From Laetiporus sulphureus 93-53 (taxonomy: Eukaryota; Basidiomycota; Agaricomycetes; Polyporales; Laetiporaceae), in NCBI RefSeq assembly GCF_001632365.1, contig NW_024468554.1, positions 127,358-191,357 on the forward strand: 64,000 nt of DNA, given 5' to 3'. A model generated the notes under the pieces. It made no database searches and was not told where the DNA came from. It worked only from the letters and a program-made list of their open reading frames with translations. Made by a program: the position numbers and the translations under genes. Positions 1 through 10,930 of the stretch are shown in pieces (within the stretch, counting starts at the first letter, position 1; every line of letters begins with the position of its first letter).

Positions 1-2121
1 CCAAGGGCTTTCAGTTCTGGCTTTCTCCATGCTGGCCGCCGATGCTCTTGCTTGGCTTTATCATGTTCTATCTCCCACTTTTTGACTGCAAGGTCAAACT
101 CGGCCCTCTTCTCCTTGTTTCTGGCTTTCTGCATCTCCTCCAAAGTCTTCCACTCAGCAATGACTTCTGCATGTGCAGCACGCTGTGCCTTTTGCTGCTC
201 CTTCTGCTCCCTCTCATGCTCAACCCTCACCTCATAGTCGACCACCTCCTGATAGAACTTGTCACCAGTCAATAACTTTGGGAGGCCATCTCCAAAGAGC
301 CTGCCTGTCTTCTTCTGTGCCCTTGTCTCTGTTGCTTGCAGTTGAGATTGAGACCTCTCGACATAAAGGCTCTGTAGAACAGCCATGGCCTGCATCCCTA
401 CTGTGTGCGCTTTTCGAGCCTCATTGCAGATTTCTGATTCACACAGGGCAGCCTGAAGCTCTCGCTCCAGGTGAGTTTGAGGTTCAGCATCAAGGAGATA
501 TCTGTAGTGCCCTTGCTTGAAAGGAGAGATTGGAAGAGTTGTCACAGAAGTGATTGGGTTGGTGGATCTGATGCGAGGGGCTTGTGTCAGAAAGGCAGCC
601 AGTGTATTCTGAAGGGTGTGGGTTGATGGGGAAGCATCTGCTGGCCCAGACTGCAAGGAAGAAGTAGATGGGGAGTCCGTAATTGTATCCCTATCACATT
701 CCGCATAATGATCATCATGCTGGTGCATATGGAGCTGATTGCGAAGGAGTTCGGTGACAGCCTGCACCGCAGGTGCTGGCTCATAAGGGAGATATAATTG
801 GATGGCCATTTTCTGGCTTGGCACCATCATTTCTGCTGTAATGACATTACGATCGAATGGCACCACACCGGTCTTGCGGAACGCAGCACGAATGTTTATG
901 CTCGTAAGAGCTCTTATGTGCACTTGTGCATAAACTTCAAGAAAATTTTGTTTCGTGATCTTCTGGCCCATTCTGCACTCATAGTTATCGTGTGCCTCAG
1001 TCCAGTATCACTTCAATGCTCCGAAGATTACAACGTCGAGTCCTTGATAAACATGGGTTGCATGCAACAGATAGCAGATGACAATAATATGATGGGTGCA
1101 GGCATAGTCAAGGAATCCCTTGGTGTAGTGGGAGTTGTGTCCATCCATTATCAGAAGCCTGCATCATCCAGCAGCTTTCACTGTTGTTTGTGTATCAAAA
1201 TGTTTAATCCAGGCAACACCAATCTCCCCAGTCGTGTACCCCTTCTTGGAGTATCCAATGCTATACCACGATGAGCATGCTTTTCAACTTATAGACAGCA
1301 CGGAGATATGCTTATGCAGCATTTAAAGGATTGTCTTGCTTCCACTTTGTGTGGTAGGCCTCACCCTTGAAAATCACTGCGGGTGGAACTGAAGTCCCAT
1401 CAGCACAAATGCTGACAATAACGGTAATGTTTTCTCTGTTTCCACTTCGCTGCTGGTATTGTACCTGAACACCTGCAGGCCCATATACACACTCACGATT
1501 TCCAACACCTCCCTGTAGCCCTGACTCATCAGAACCCCATATGCACTCTGGTGAGATTGGCTCCTCACCCTCATTGCCTTTGATTGCAGCCTCTAGAATG
1601 TCGTAATAGGCTTCATTATTGTTCTTATTAACTGCTCGAGCCCAAGAATGATCCAATGAGTGAGACCAGTATGGTCTGAGGCATTCAGAGTGCTTCTCGA
1701 CAAAGCGGTCAGTCCAGTTCTTGCCAACTCCTGTTGCTGGAAAAATGTTGCCATGTTGTGCACCAGCAATCTCATCAACAGCCTCCTTGATACAACAGTG
1801 GGTCAGTGGAAAGCCTTGATGTGCAACAGTGATGGCGAAGGTCAACACTGCCTCTATCTCCTCCTTATTGAGCCAGCCTTTCTCTTCTGCATTTGACTCT
1901 TGAATGCTCCTGCCACCCTTTGCTCGTCGGCTAACTGTCTGCTTGTCAATCTTGGTCCTTTTGCCTGTTTCCTTGAAACATAATTCTTCTGCCTCAGTGC
2001 AAATCACCCGCAAACCTAGTTTGACTTCCCCTGGCCCTTTGGCTGATTCACTCAGCCATTTGTCTGCTGCCCATTTGATCCACTCCTCCTTCAGCTCTGA
2101 TAGCATTTGTTGCTTCTTGGT
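1..2121 (-). pseudogene. pogo/CENP-B-type DDE transposase, decayed and cut by the window edge
   Basis: Transposase that would cut and paste its own element. Reading leftward from about 2106: a helix-turn-helix region including GFPLT (CENP-B/Tc5-type DNA binding), then the DDE_1 core with the three expected acidic blocks, SDESGLQG near 1530, LIMDGHNSHYT near 1150 and YQGLDVVIF near 1030. A long charged coiled-coil-like tail rich in Glu, Lys and Gln continues to position 1 and leaves the window. The gene is broken. The first frame ends at 1312-1314; the next block (GYSKKGYTTGEIGVAWIKHF) is in another frame after about 50 nt. Two in-frame TGA codons follow at 1164-1166 and 1008-1010. There is no intact start in the usual place, because a TGA precedes the AKSD-like N-terminus. 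Family assignment is firm from the motif order; inactivity is inferred from the breaks. Confidence 0.85.
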
Positions 2122-2612
2122 GTCTGACTTTGCTCAGCCAGGCATGTCTTGATGACAATATGCAGTAGGAATGTGAAGAAACGTGTAGGAATGTGTACTT
2201 GAAGTCGAACCAGCTGTGCACCATTCAGCTGATGCCAAATATGGAAATAGCGTGACGTGACAGAGGGCTGCTGCGTCTCAAGGCTCTCATATGCAGTCTC
2301 TTGCTTGTTCTGCCTGTTTAACACTCGTTTCCCTTTGCACAGCTCTCAAAATTGGGGTAATGCGTAGCCAAGGAGTTGAACTTCATTATGAGATTCATAA
2401 TTTCTAGCAAGACGCAAACGTGGAAGTATGAAAAATCGTAGATTGCGAGGTTTCAATTTCACACTCATGTAAACTTCAACAAGAATGAAAGCTGGTGAAC
2501 TCCCTGCCCAGCCCATCCTTCTAAATTTGTTTTACAGTAGTATGAACAGTGTATTGATATCCATGCCAAACCAGAGGGCAGATGGAGTCAATTTGGGGGG
2601 GCTACATGGATT

Positions 2613-2646
2613 TGTCTCATTGACCGGTGGTGTCTCATTGACCGGT
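2613..2646. repeat. 18-bp direct repeat, two copies, near transposon end
   Basis: TGTCTCATTGACCGGT occurs at 2613-2628 and again at 2631-2646, an 18-bp period, within 45 bp of the proposed transposon terminus. Short subterminal repeats near a terminus often serve as transposase binding sites; that role is inference here. Confidence 0.7.
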
Positions 2647-2657
2647 TGATGACTGTA

Positions 2658-2719
2658 TTTACTATATACTATTTATTTACACCTCAGGAGTGTAAATAGT
2701 ATAAATAGTTGGAGCCTTA
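2658..2719 (-). mobile_element. truncated end of TIR element, inverted copy of the 548-bp element's left end
   Basis: The reverse complement of 2658-2719 is identical over 62 nt to 3757-3818, the left end of the complete element. It includes the 12-nt terminus TAAGGCTCCAAC. Beyond 2658 the similarity falls off at the CAGT/TA junction of the transposase element. This is either the remains of a second copy invaded by the pogo-like element, or a related element's end. The 8 bp next to the terminus (TTAGGAAG, 2720-2727) would be its target duplication, but the partner copy is off the window. Confidence 0.7.
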
Positions 2720-5030
2720 TTAGGAAGGAGCTGAAGGGGACCGTCCTGATCATCAGCCCGTTCAACTATCCCGTCTATCTGCTCCTGTGTCCTTTGGTAT
2801 GTGCTGCTATCTAATTCTGGAATGTAATTGACCAAGCAGTACAGGCATCCGCGATCGTCGCCGGAAACACCATCATGCTCAAACCATCAGAGTTGACCCC
2901 GACAATGACGAGCCTGTTGGCTGAGCTTGTGTCCAAGTATCTTGACCCCGACGTGGTCCAACTCGTTAATGGCAGTGTTCCGGAAACTACTCGGGTATGC
3001 ATTATCAAGTCACTCACCGTCTATCGATTGACAATCACGACAGGTCCTCGAGCTCCCGTTCGACCACATTAGGTTGCTAAGGCCAGTCGTGCCTTAGGAT
3101 GGTGCTACATTTTGGTCCAGTCCATTACACAGGTGTGAACCCATGTTATGTTCCATAACTGCTCGCGAACTCCCACTCTGGCAGGTAATGGCCATGTTGC
3201 CCAGATCGTGATGACAGCAGCTGCTCATCACCTCACCCCCGTAACGCTCGAGGTCTGTTACCGTGCGATGTCTCATGCTCCACACACTGCTCATCAGTCT
3301 TCCTCATAGCTCGGTGGTACACCCATCCCACGCACTCGTGTCGTGCCACCAGTCCAACGTTGCTTGTAGGAAAGAACCCGTGCTTTGTTGACCCGAACTG
3401 CGATGTCAAAGTCTCAGCAAAGCAGATCGTGTGGGGCAGGCTCGTGAACGGAGGCCAAGTAAGTGCACCATTCCGTGTGCACATATAGGCTCGGCTCAAT
3501 CACGCCGCGCCAGCTCTGCTTGTGTCCAGACTATGTCCTCGTCCCAGAGGGCTTCCAAGACACCTTCGTCGAGGCACTCACGGACGCGTATGTGCCCCGC
3601 AGGATTAATATACTCACGTCTGCTGACACGCATGTCCAGATACAAGGAGCTGCACACCCGACGGACCCGTATACGTCCGGGCTGGTGACGCGTATCGTGA
3701 ACGAGCGCCACATGGTGCGCCTGAAGGGTCTGCTGGACGCTACGAAGGGCGACGATTAAGGCTCCAACTATTTATACTATTTACACTCCTGAGGTGTAAA
3801 TAAATAGTATATAGTAAACAGTTATCTATATGTCATATAAACAGTTTATATAAAGTTTATATAGTTTTTTTTGGTCCCATCTTTTGATGGAGTTTTACTC
3901 AACTGTGAGCAGCCTCTGTGATTGTTGAGGCCTTTAAGGACCTGTTTGCATCAGCAAGCACATGACAGTGAGCAGAAAACAAGCATTCAATGTCAACACT
4001 TGCACCAGAAATGACCAGAAAATCTTATGTCATACAAGAAATGACAAGAAACTCATGTTCATGAGCCTATATGATGATAAACTGTCAGTGGTGACTGCTG
4101 TTAAACACTATGACTTTCAATTGGCTCACTGCTGTGCTGTCAAATCTAGCAATTGTGCACTCAATAGCCCTATATCATCATAAAACTATTTATACTATAT
4201 ATATACATCTATTTACTATGTACAGGCCTAACTGTAAATAAACAGATATAGTAAACAGTTAAAACTATGTAACATAGTAAATAGATAGAAATGTTGGAGC
4301 CTTAGCGACGATGCGCTCATGAGCGAGTGCGTGCCCGCGCATTTGATCTGAGCGTTTTGCTGACTGATATCTGTGATTGAAGAGAGCTGTTTGGTCCGAT
4401 CCTCGCTGTCGTTCCTGTAAAGGACCTCGATGAGGCTATCGCGTTCGTCAATGCACGGTACGTCTGATACCGTTACATGTTCCGGCGCTTTGACGAACAT
4501 TTCCCCAGCGACAACCCTCTCGCGATCTATATCTTCACGCAGAATACGAACGTCAAGAAGAAAGGTGTGTTGTCCGAAGATCTCATTGCATTCACGTGCT
4601 GACTTCGAGCTTCTGGCTTCCCAGTTCTCGACAACACCCAGAGTGGCTCGGCCTCCGTAAATGAAGTGATCATGCACTGCCAGGGTGAGTGGCCGAATGG
4701 GATATAGCGCATCCGGAAGCTGAGTAGTACCACCCAGCGTATGGCATGCCATTCGGAGGGATTGGCGCGAGCGGTAGTAAGTACAATGCTGTTTCGTGCC
4801 CCGGCACAATGCTGACGACAAGGACCAACAGCGGGCTATATGACGGGTAAGTATGCGTTCGACACATTCACACACCTGCGAAACACCGTGGACAACCCAT
4901 ACTGGTCAGTTGGTCTCCGAATTGTTGCATGCTCTAGCAATGACACGCTGGCGTGCTGCGCAGGACCGACTCGACGGTGCTGTCTGCACGGTACACGCCG
5001 TACAAGATCAGTCGCATTCGCATATTATAG
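2720..5030 (+). pseudogene. aldehyde dehydrogenase (ALDH3 / fatty-aldehyde type), disrupted by transposons
   Basis: Would oxidise long-chain aldehydes to acids with NAD(P). Blocks in order: VLIISPFNYPV (2740), AGNTIMLKPSELTP (2860), LVNGSVPETT (2965), GNGHVAQIVMTAAAHHLTP (3185), ELGG across an intron (3255/3301), WGRLVNGGQ then LCLCPDYVLVPEGFQDTF with the catalytic-type Cys at 3517-3519, RLKGLLDATKGDD (3718), then after the insertion FGPILAVVPVKDLDEAIAF (4390), IYIFTQNTNVKKK, NTQSGSASVNEVIMHCQ, MPFGGIGASG (4750), YAFDTFTHLRNTVDNP and a C-terminal RYTPYKISRIRIL ending at TAG 5028-5030. About ten introns fit GT..AG. The N-terminal third is missing at the transposon boundary (2719). A 548-bp element interrupts it at 3757, and about 25 residues usual before the DDALMSE block are absent. 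Non-functional as it stands. Confidence 0.85.
3757..4304. mobile_element. 548-bp non-autonomous TIR element (hAT-like MITE)
   Basis: Begins TAAGGCTCCAAC and ends with its perfect complement GTTGGAGCCTTA; less perfect inverted similarity runs deeper. It is flanked by an exact 8-bp duplication GCGACGAT at 3749-3756 and 4305-4312. An 8-bp duplication fits the hAT superfamily. Removing the element plus one flank copy restores an open ALDH frame across the join. The interior is AT-rich and has no open frame of note. A reading with AGGCTCCAAC termini and TA duplication is possible but leaves the matching octamers as chance. Confidence 0.85.
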
Positions 5031-5645
5031 GACCTTCGACGATGGCTGAATTTGCATTATGTAGCCTGGCCCGCTTTCATGGTTCAATTGGCTGCTGCGC
5101 CCCAAGTTTCCGGCGTTGCTTCGTGAAAAGTAGGCGAGTGAGGAGCGATTTGTAGGCTCGCGTGCCTTCGGATGTCACGCAAAGACGGGAAGGTGCGATT
5201 TTAGCGAGGAACTATTTAACGAAAAGGTCGCATGGTCTGGGGAGTTCTTTTGGTTACATGCGGGAGGACGTATACCAAGGTCTCATTTGGTGTATCCGTA
5301 GCGAGTGCGATCGATGCACGTCACGCACGGAGTTCATTCTAGTTTAGTTTGAGTCATCATGAACGAAGATTGTGCTTTACAGTGCTCCTATGCTTATTCT
5401 TACAATCTTGAAGCAGCGTGGTATGTGAACGTCGCAGGTACGTGGTTATCGCATTCATATCCTGAGGCTGTCTACCAACCTCCATCAAGCCATCCTCTCA
5501 GAATCGTCGTATTTTGTGTTGGTCAAATCATGTAGCTATGGGAAGGTCTCAGATGTGGAATTCACAGGAAGGATAAGTACAACTGTAACGTTAGGCTGAG
5601 ACTCGAAGCTTTCCACGATGGACAGCGTCAACGTCCGGAATACAT
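5031..5645. other. intergenic, ALDH relic to SDR
   Basis: No recognisable gene, RNA or repeat. It separates the ALDH pseudogene from the 3' end of the convergent SDR gene. Confidence 0.5.
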
Positions 5646-7131
5646 TCATCTGTCCTTGATCTGTTCCTGAAGCCAATTCCACAGCTGCTCGCCAATCTTG
5701 TCATCGTACGCCTCCTTACGGCACTGACCGACCTTGGCCCATGGAATCAAGAACTGTGGCAAAGCGTTTCATGATATCTTATGTGGTCACAGAGGTGGAA
5801 CACACCTTGCCATTGTGATTAAGAGCCCCTGGCATTGTTCCTGCCCACAGTTGTGTGAGAGCGCCCCAAGGTGCAGGGCGCAGGATTGTCATCCGCTGCA
5901 ATCAATGTAAAGGCAGTGGCTCAGCATCGTACGTAGTGTTAAAGAAGATCCGCACCATAAACTTGCGTTTGCCGTCGGGTACATATCGCTGCAACTCGGT
6001 ATCAATCCCACCTTAAGCGCAGCTTGCGTGAGCACGAGCCGATTGACGACAGGTAGCAGTATATGACGGATACCAGGATTAAGCGAGATGGAAATGATGC
6101 CTTTATCAGCGTAGCGCTTTGATAGTTCTCGTGCGACTACCACATTGCCCTGTGAATGCATGTTAGAGCAATCGGTACTTTGACATAAACGAGCACACAC
6201 AAATTTGCTCTGGCTGTATAGGTTCTCGGTAGACATCTTGAGCCGTGCCTGCCCACCTTTGAAGGTGTCCCAGTTGAGCGTGTACAGATATGCGGCACTG
6301 GAAGCGGTAGTGATCACGCGTGCGTGATGGTCGGGGGAGCTCTCCACCCCTGCGAAGAGAGCGGGCATGAGGAGCTCTGTAAAGTAGAAATGACCTGAAG
6401 AGAAAGACAGTGAGAATGATGGCGATAGCGGGAGACGCCATTGACTATGTAGACGAATTACCGAGAACATTCGTGCCGAATTGAAGATCATACCCATCTT
6501 CCGTGACCAAATCGACCGGACACCACATGACACCACTTAAATGATTCAAGGCATTAGCCGGCAGTGAAACGTACGCAGGCTCAATAACGCACGCGTTGTT
6601 ATATAACGCATGCAAGGCCGGCTCCTTACTGGTGGGGTCATGATGGGACTCATCGTATAACATCGTGGACTATTGCGGGAAGTACAAACCTTGAAAATTC
6701 CTGAGCAGCACGCTTGATTGAGGCGAGAATACTGAGATCCAACTGTAGAAAGATCGCTTCCCTCCCCGTCATCTCCTTCAGTTCTTTGATTGCTGATTCC
6801 GCCTTCTCCTTGTTGCGAGATGCCATGTACACCTTCGTGTTATGCTGCAGCAACACCTGTAGAACGGAAGATGTTGGCATTCACTCGTCGAGTTCACCGA
6901 ACCAATGTCCACCTTAACAGTTTCCTTGCCAATGCCCGTGTTGCCTCCTGAAATAGGAATGTCGAGTTCGTCCGGTTCTGCGCATATTAAACTCGAGAAG
7001 GGCGCACCAGTGACTATTGCAACCTGCCCTGTCAAGTCAGGGATCTGATCCGGACTGAATTCTGGCTTCCCGGGAAACAGCTGCGAGATGACAGCTATGA
7101 TATTTCTGAGGCCGGAGAAGGCACCACCCAT
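5646..7131 (-). CDS. short-chain dehydrogenase/reductase (retinol-dehydrogenase-like)
   Basis: NAD(P)-dependent oxidoreductase of the fungal retinol-dehydrogenase-like SDR group; the substrate cannot be read from sequence. It starts at ATG 7131 ([12 protein letters not shown]). The cofactor motif is split by an intron: QVAIVTG, then [12 protein letters not shown]. Next come [46 protein letters not shown] joined to [17 protein letters not shown] joined to [21 protein letters not shown] (catalytic Ser region), YSQSK (Tyr-Lys pair), and ISISLNPG joined to [13 protein letters not shown]. The C-terminus is [19 protein letters not shown] joined to [19 protein letters not shown] and ends at TGA 5646-5648. 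Eight or so short introns are needed; all the key residues are present, so it looks intact. A TATA-like site lies about 95 bp upstream. Confidence 0.82.
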
Positions 7132-7222
7132 AGCTGATGACGGTGAGGAAAAGACGGCGATGTGCAAAGCGAAGTAACGTTGGGCAACGCCGGATGTGCT
7201 GACACAGAACACGCAGGCCCAT

Positions 7223-7230
7223 CCTATATA
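7223..7230 (-). promoter_or_regulatory. TATA-like element of the SDR gene
   Basis: TATATAGG on the minus strand, about 93-99 bp upstream of the SDR start at 7131. The spacing is plausible for a fungal TATA box with a short leader. Confidence 0.4.
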
Positions 7231-7718
7231 TTCATGTTTGTCACGGTGGGTGGTGGGAAAGACAAGAGGGAAAAGAAGAAAGCGTGGGTTCCGCGTTGCC
7301 CGAAGAACTCCGTTTTGAAGCACGGCGTCGTAACGAGAAGAGCGGTCACATAACGGTAATGATTATCTAGGAAGATTCGCAATTCTCATCAGAATCTGCG
7401 GCGTTCAAATTAGACGAAGAATAATTGAGCTGCTGTGCCCACTACGAACCATAGCAATCAAGGCATTAGCCTGAAACCCCCCCGCTATGCAGATTTAGCG
7501 AGATTCTACCAGCAACAGTCGGAGTTCAGTAGTGCAAGCATCCAATCCTCTCTCAAAGGTATTCGAAACGCATGGTAGGCCCGGCGTGGACGGAAGACTG
7601 TCGCAGATTCAATCAGAATGTATAGGATCTGCAAAAACCGCCTATCCGTTGTCCGAACGCAGCACAGCAGCCAATATACACTGCTGATACCGGGCGGAAT
7701 GGCACGCAGGGACCGTAG

Positions 7719-8031
7719 CTATACTGAAACGGCGCTCAGTTCATCTCCCGCTCTTGCACGAGTCGCTCGGATGTCACTTTTAGAAGGATCACACCACAGC
7801 CTCTCGTGGTTCAATATCACGTACATGTCAGGGACCACAGAAGAGTTGAGCGGTAGCGTGTACTTGCCGACAGGTATGTTAGCAGCACGAGGTAGAGCGA
7901 CGTCAGCCGAGACGTTCGTACTGATTGTCTTACAGATGAACGGAGCGGCATGCGGGGGAGGTTCCTCTCCGGAGCTCATGACCGAAATTACCTCTTCTCG
8001 TGCCCGTTCCTTGAGACGGATGGGAATTTAG
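7719..8031 (-). pseudogene. cytochrome P450 fragment (relic)
   Basis: The minus frame reads LKERAREEVISV, then a segment resembling the P450 region after the K-helix: LPRAANIPVGKYTLPLNSS followed by VVPDMYVILNHERLWCDP. In intact P450s this is the PR..x..LGKYTIPKGT..V..HN...W.DP stretch. The expected ExxR is not present (CKTISTNV stands there), no FxPxRF follows and no heme-Cys block is found downstream. It is therefore read as an isolated remnant. Similarity is by eye and moderate; a wholly different origin is possible. Confidence 0.4.
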
Positions 8032-8766
8032 TAGATGATAACGCTGAAAAGTGCAACGGTTGTCAAGCCCTCAATACCTCGTAATCCTTCGGACATGTTG
8101 ACATGTTGGTGTGCTTCGGGCACATGTACGATCGCATTAAAGCTGAGATCGTGAAATTTTGCTGATAGCAAAGCGAGGACATGGTCCAGTATCCCATCGA
8201 TTGTTCTGCTAGACTTCTGCGATGAAATAGTCCACTCCAAGGAACGAAGAAAGATGTATGCGGAATCGGATCATAAAGTCGCCATCTGTGAACGTCGCCA
8301 GCGCATTTAACGTAGTGGCTTAGTAGAGAATCTGACAACTTATCTAGCGATTTTAACTGGAGTACGACGGAGTGGCCTTATATGCTAGTTCACTTAGGCC
8401 GTCGTCGTTGCGACTCCACTGCAACCGTGAGACCGACGCGAACTGCTCGAACCCCCCAGAGGATACATTGCAAGAATGTACAAAAGAATCTCGAGCGTTC
8501 CAGTGGTAATCGTGGAGTTATGGATCCGTAATGTCTCTTTTGCCTCATGTGAAGAAAGGCATCAAATACCTTTTTTCTAAAAGTAGCATGCAGGAGCTGT
8601 GGCGGAAGATAGATACGTTTTGCAACTCCGCTGTGGCTGAGGACTCTGTGGCGACCAGATCATCTATCGCAGTCATCATCCTTGCTGAACATCTAGACTA
8701 TTCTGATTTTGCATTGACCTCGTACACAGCTTTGCTGCACTACTTTCCGAGACACGAGACGGCATC
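8032..8766. other. intergenic
   Basis: Small open frames on both strands (for example 8531-8833 plus) show no family signature. I see no gene, though decayed exons linked to the P450 relic cannot be excluded. Confidence 0.4.
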
Positions 8767-10930
8767 ATGTTCTCAACGCTTTCATCCGATCTTATTCTCC
8801 ATGTTTTGTCAGAGCTCACTATTCATGACCTGAATTCCCTGCTTGTAGTCTCCCGTCATGCTCACGACTTCCTATGCGATCATGAGGATTCGGTGTATCA
8901 TCAAGCAGCGATTTTGCACAAGTTTTCATTCTTAGAGATGCCTCTCGAAGATATAATTTCGTCACAGGGACGATGGTTGGATGGTGTCCGTAGTTGGAAA
9001 GAATTCTGTAGGCTTCTCAATTCCTTGACGTGTGAATATGTGAGATTGACAAGCTTGAAGGCAGAAGACAGGTTATTATGGAGCGTAACTGGGACGGACG
9101 AGGTTTTGTCAGAGAGGGCGCCTACGCCCTCGACGACAGCATCCTCCATTTTAGGATTGACGAGAAACAGCAGACCGCGCTCATCGCAGGTCGGACCGGT
9201 GGTCTCACTGTACGCGCTTTGGAAGACTTCAGGATTCTGTATGAGTTTGATAAGGTCAGTCAGTACTTCGTTCACTCACTCGCCCAACTATCATCAATTG
9301 ACAAAGACACATAGCACTACATGAACCGGCGATTTGAACTGTCACATGGCTTTCTTGTCTTCCCCAGCCGGAAACGTGGCATCGAGATATGGCGGCGTAT
9401 GGCAGATATATTCTCTCGCTCAGAAAGTCGTGTCAATGTAAAGGTAGTCTCTACTCCTCTCACTGAATCTTCGCCATTCGCGGCGCGCGACTTTCAGTTC
9501 GCAGAAGCCCAGCGCACGGGTGCTCAAGATGTCCGTTTTGCGGATCTCGTCACTCTGGACACACCCAATCACGATCTTCGGGGACACTACACACCGCATG
9601 CGTACCTTGGCGCGCCGTTCATGTCTAGCATCCGTATGTTCCGTCTGAGTTTCCCGGTGCTCGCACTCATGGGTTCTCACGACTCAAACACGCTGCTTCT
9701 TCTCGATGTGTGCGATGGCACACTACTGCAACAGATTTCCTTAAGTCGCTTGCGCTTCATGGGCGCCCCGCCGGATTTCAGGCTGACACCGGATGTGGAC
9801 CTAGTGATCATGGACATCGACATCTCCCACGACTATGTCTGTGTATCCTTGCTCAACTCGCTGCTGCTCATACGTCGCCGCAGCGAAGACTCCGCAAATC
9901 CTGCGAGGAGCAGTGCAGATGGGGGGACGGCCGATCTCGCTCTTGTGCTCACCGAAAGGAGCCCTCCTCAGGCATTGCAGCAGCTTGCCATGCAGCTCAA
10001 CACGACAAAGCCATCGGCTAGATGGGCCCATACTTCTAGTGTACGGCATGAATCATACGGCAAGTTCGAGTTTGTGGCTTCTGCGGATGCGTTAGAGAGA
10101 ATAGCCATTGTGCCGCCCCCCGAGAGTGCACAACAGGCGACTAGTCTCGCTCTCGTGCAAACCGGCCACGGAATGATGCAAGCAGGATTCATAGCAGGTA
10201 TGCCTTAGCGTCTTGTGAAGCACCTTTTTACGGCTGTCAATGACTCTGATTTTGCTCTAGCACAATTCTCGCCAGATGGGCGCCATTTGGCTGTGCAGGA
10301 ACGGCATATGGACTGCTTTATCTTATATTGGATTATGCGAGGGCAGTATCTGGATCTAAGTCTCTTTTAGATATCGCCCGACGTGTCTATATCGGGGATT
10401 CGCTGAAGGATGTCATATGGGGAGAGCAGCAGAGACGAATCTTTGTCCATACTGTAAGCATTCACCTCTGCTTGAGAACACGAATAGGCTAATGCACCAT
10501 CCAGGTCTCAGGAGAGATGTATATCATCAATATCGACCCGGCATACCACTCGCTGCACGTGCAGGAGCCCACCGCAGGTTTTCTGTCAGCAGACAACACT
10601 GCGGCCGACAAGGACGACCTGTTCGCACACATAGCCGTTTTCCACCTTGCGGACTTCAGCAGCAGGAACATCGGGAGCCCGGCATCCATGCGTGATGCAT
10701 CACCTAGCGAGACACAAATCACGCGCACCGGGCTATGGATGATGTGGGAACTAGCGATGCTAGAGAGTCGCCAGGTCCAGCGAGATACCGCAATATTGGC
10801 TATCAAAGAGCCTCCCAGAACGGGTGGGTGTCGCAGCTGGCGTCGCACGTCACATGCGATAACGCTGATATATTCTCCATTAGGAACTAGTCTTTCGCTC
10901 TGTTTTTTGGATTTCACTGCCGGTATGTGA
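8767..10930 (+). pseudogene. F-box protein with propeller-like repeats, one frameshift
   Basis: Fungal F-box protein, a presumed substrate adaptor of SCF ubiquitin ligases. The F-box is at the N-terminus (MFSTLSSDLILHVLSELTIHD...LLVVSRHAHDFL). It is followed by WLDGVRSWKEFC, MERNWDGRGF, and beta-propeller-like strands such as LSHGFLVF, EIWRRMADI, RGHYTPHAYL, LLLLDVCDGTLLQQISL, FSPDGRHLAV, ILDYARAVSG, RVYIGDSLKDVIWGEQQRR and MYIINIDPAYHSLHV. Introns are near 9029, 9254-9311, 10198-10260 and 10454-10504. After FSPDGRHLAV (about 10288) the frame runs to a stop, while the next conserved block (LLYLILDYARAV) is in another frame with no usable splice site between. This is a 1-nt deletion, or a sequencing error, so either a pseudogene or a base-call artefact. 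The last exon ends at TGA 10928-10930. Confidence 0.7.

Larger units (their letters stand above)
1..2655 (-). mobile_element. pogo-like DNA transposon, right end in window
   Basis: Element carrying the decayed transposase. I place its terminus at 2655, where the inward sequence begins CAGTCATCAACCGG and is flanked by TA at 2656-2657. A CAGT terminus beside TA is what pogo/Tigger elements show. Just inside lies an 18-bp direct repeat. The other end is outside the window, so the terminal inverted repeat and TA duplication cannot be confirmed. An alternative is that the transposase belongs to the element whose 62-bp end occupies 2658-2719. Confidence 0.55.

Noticed and set aside
2658..3818. A single fold-back transposon that captured ALDH exons between 62-nt inverted repeats
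   Set aside because: The right-hand repeat is one end of a complete 548-bp element with its own 8-bp duplication, and ALDH coding sequence continues past it, so independent insertions explain it better.
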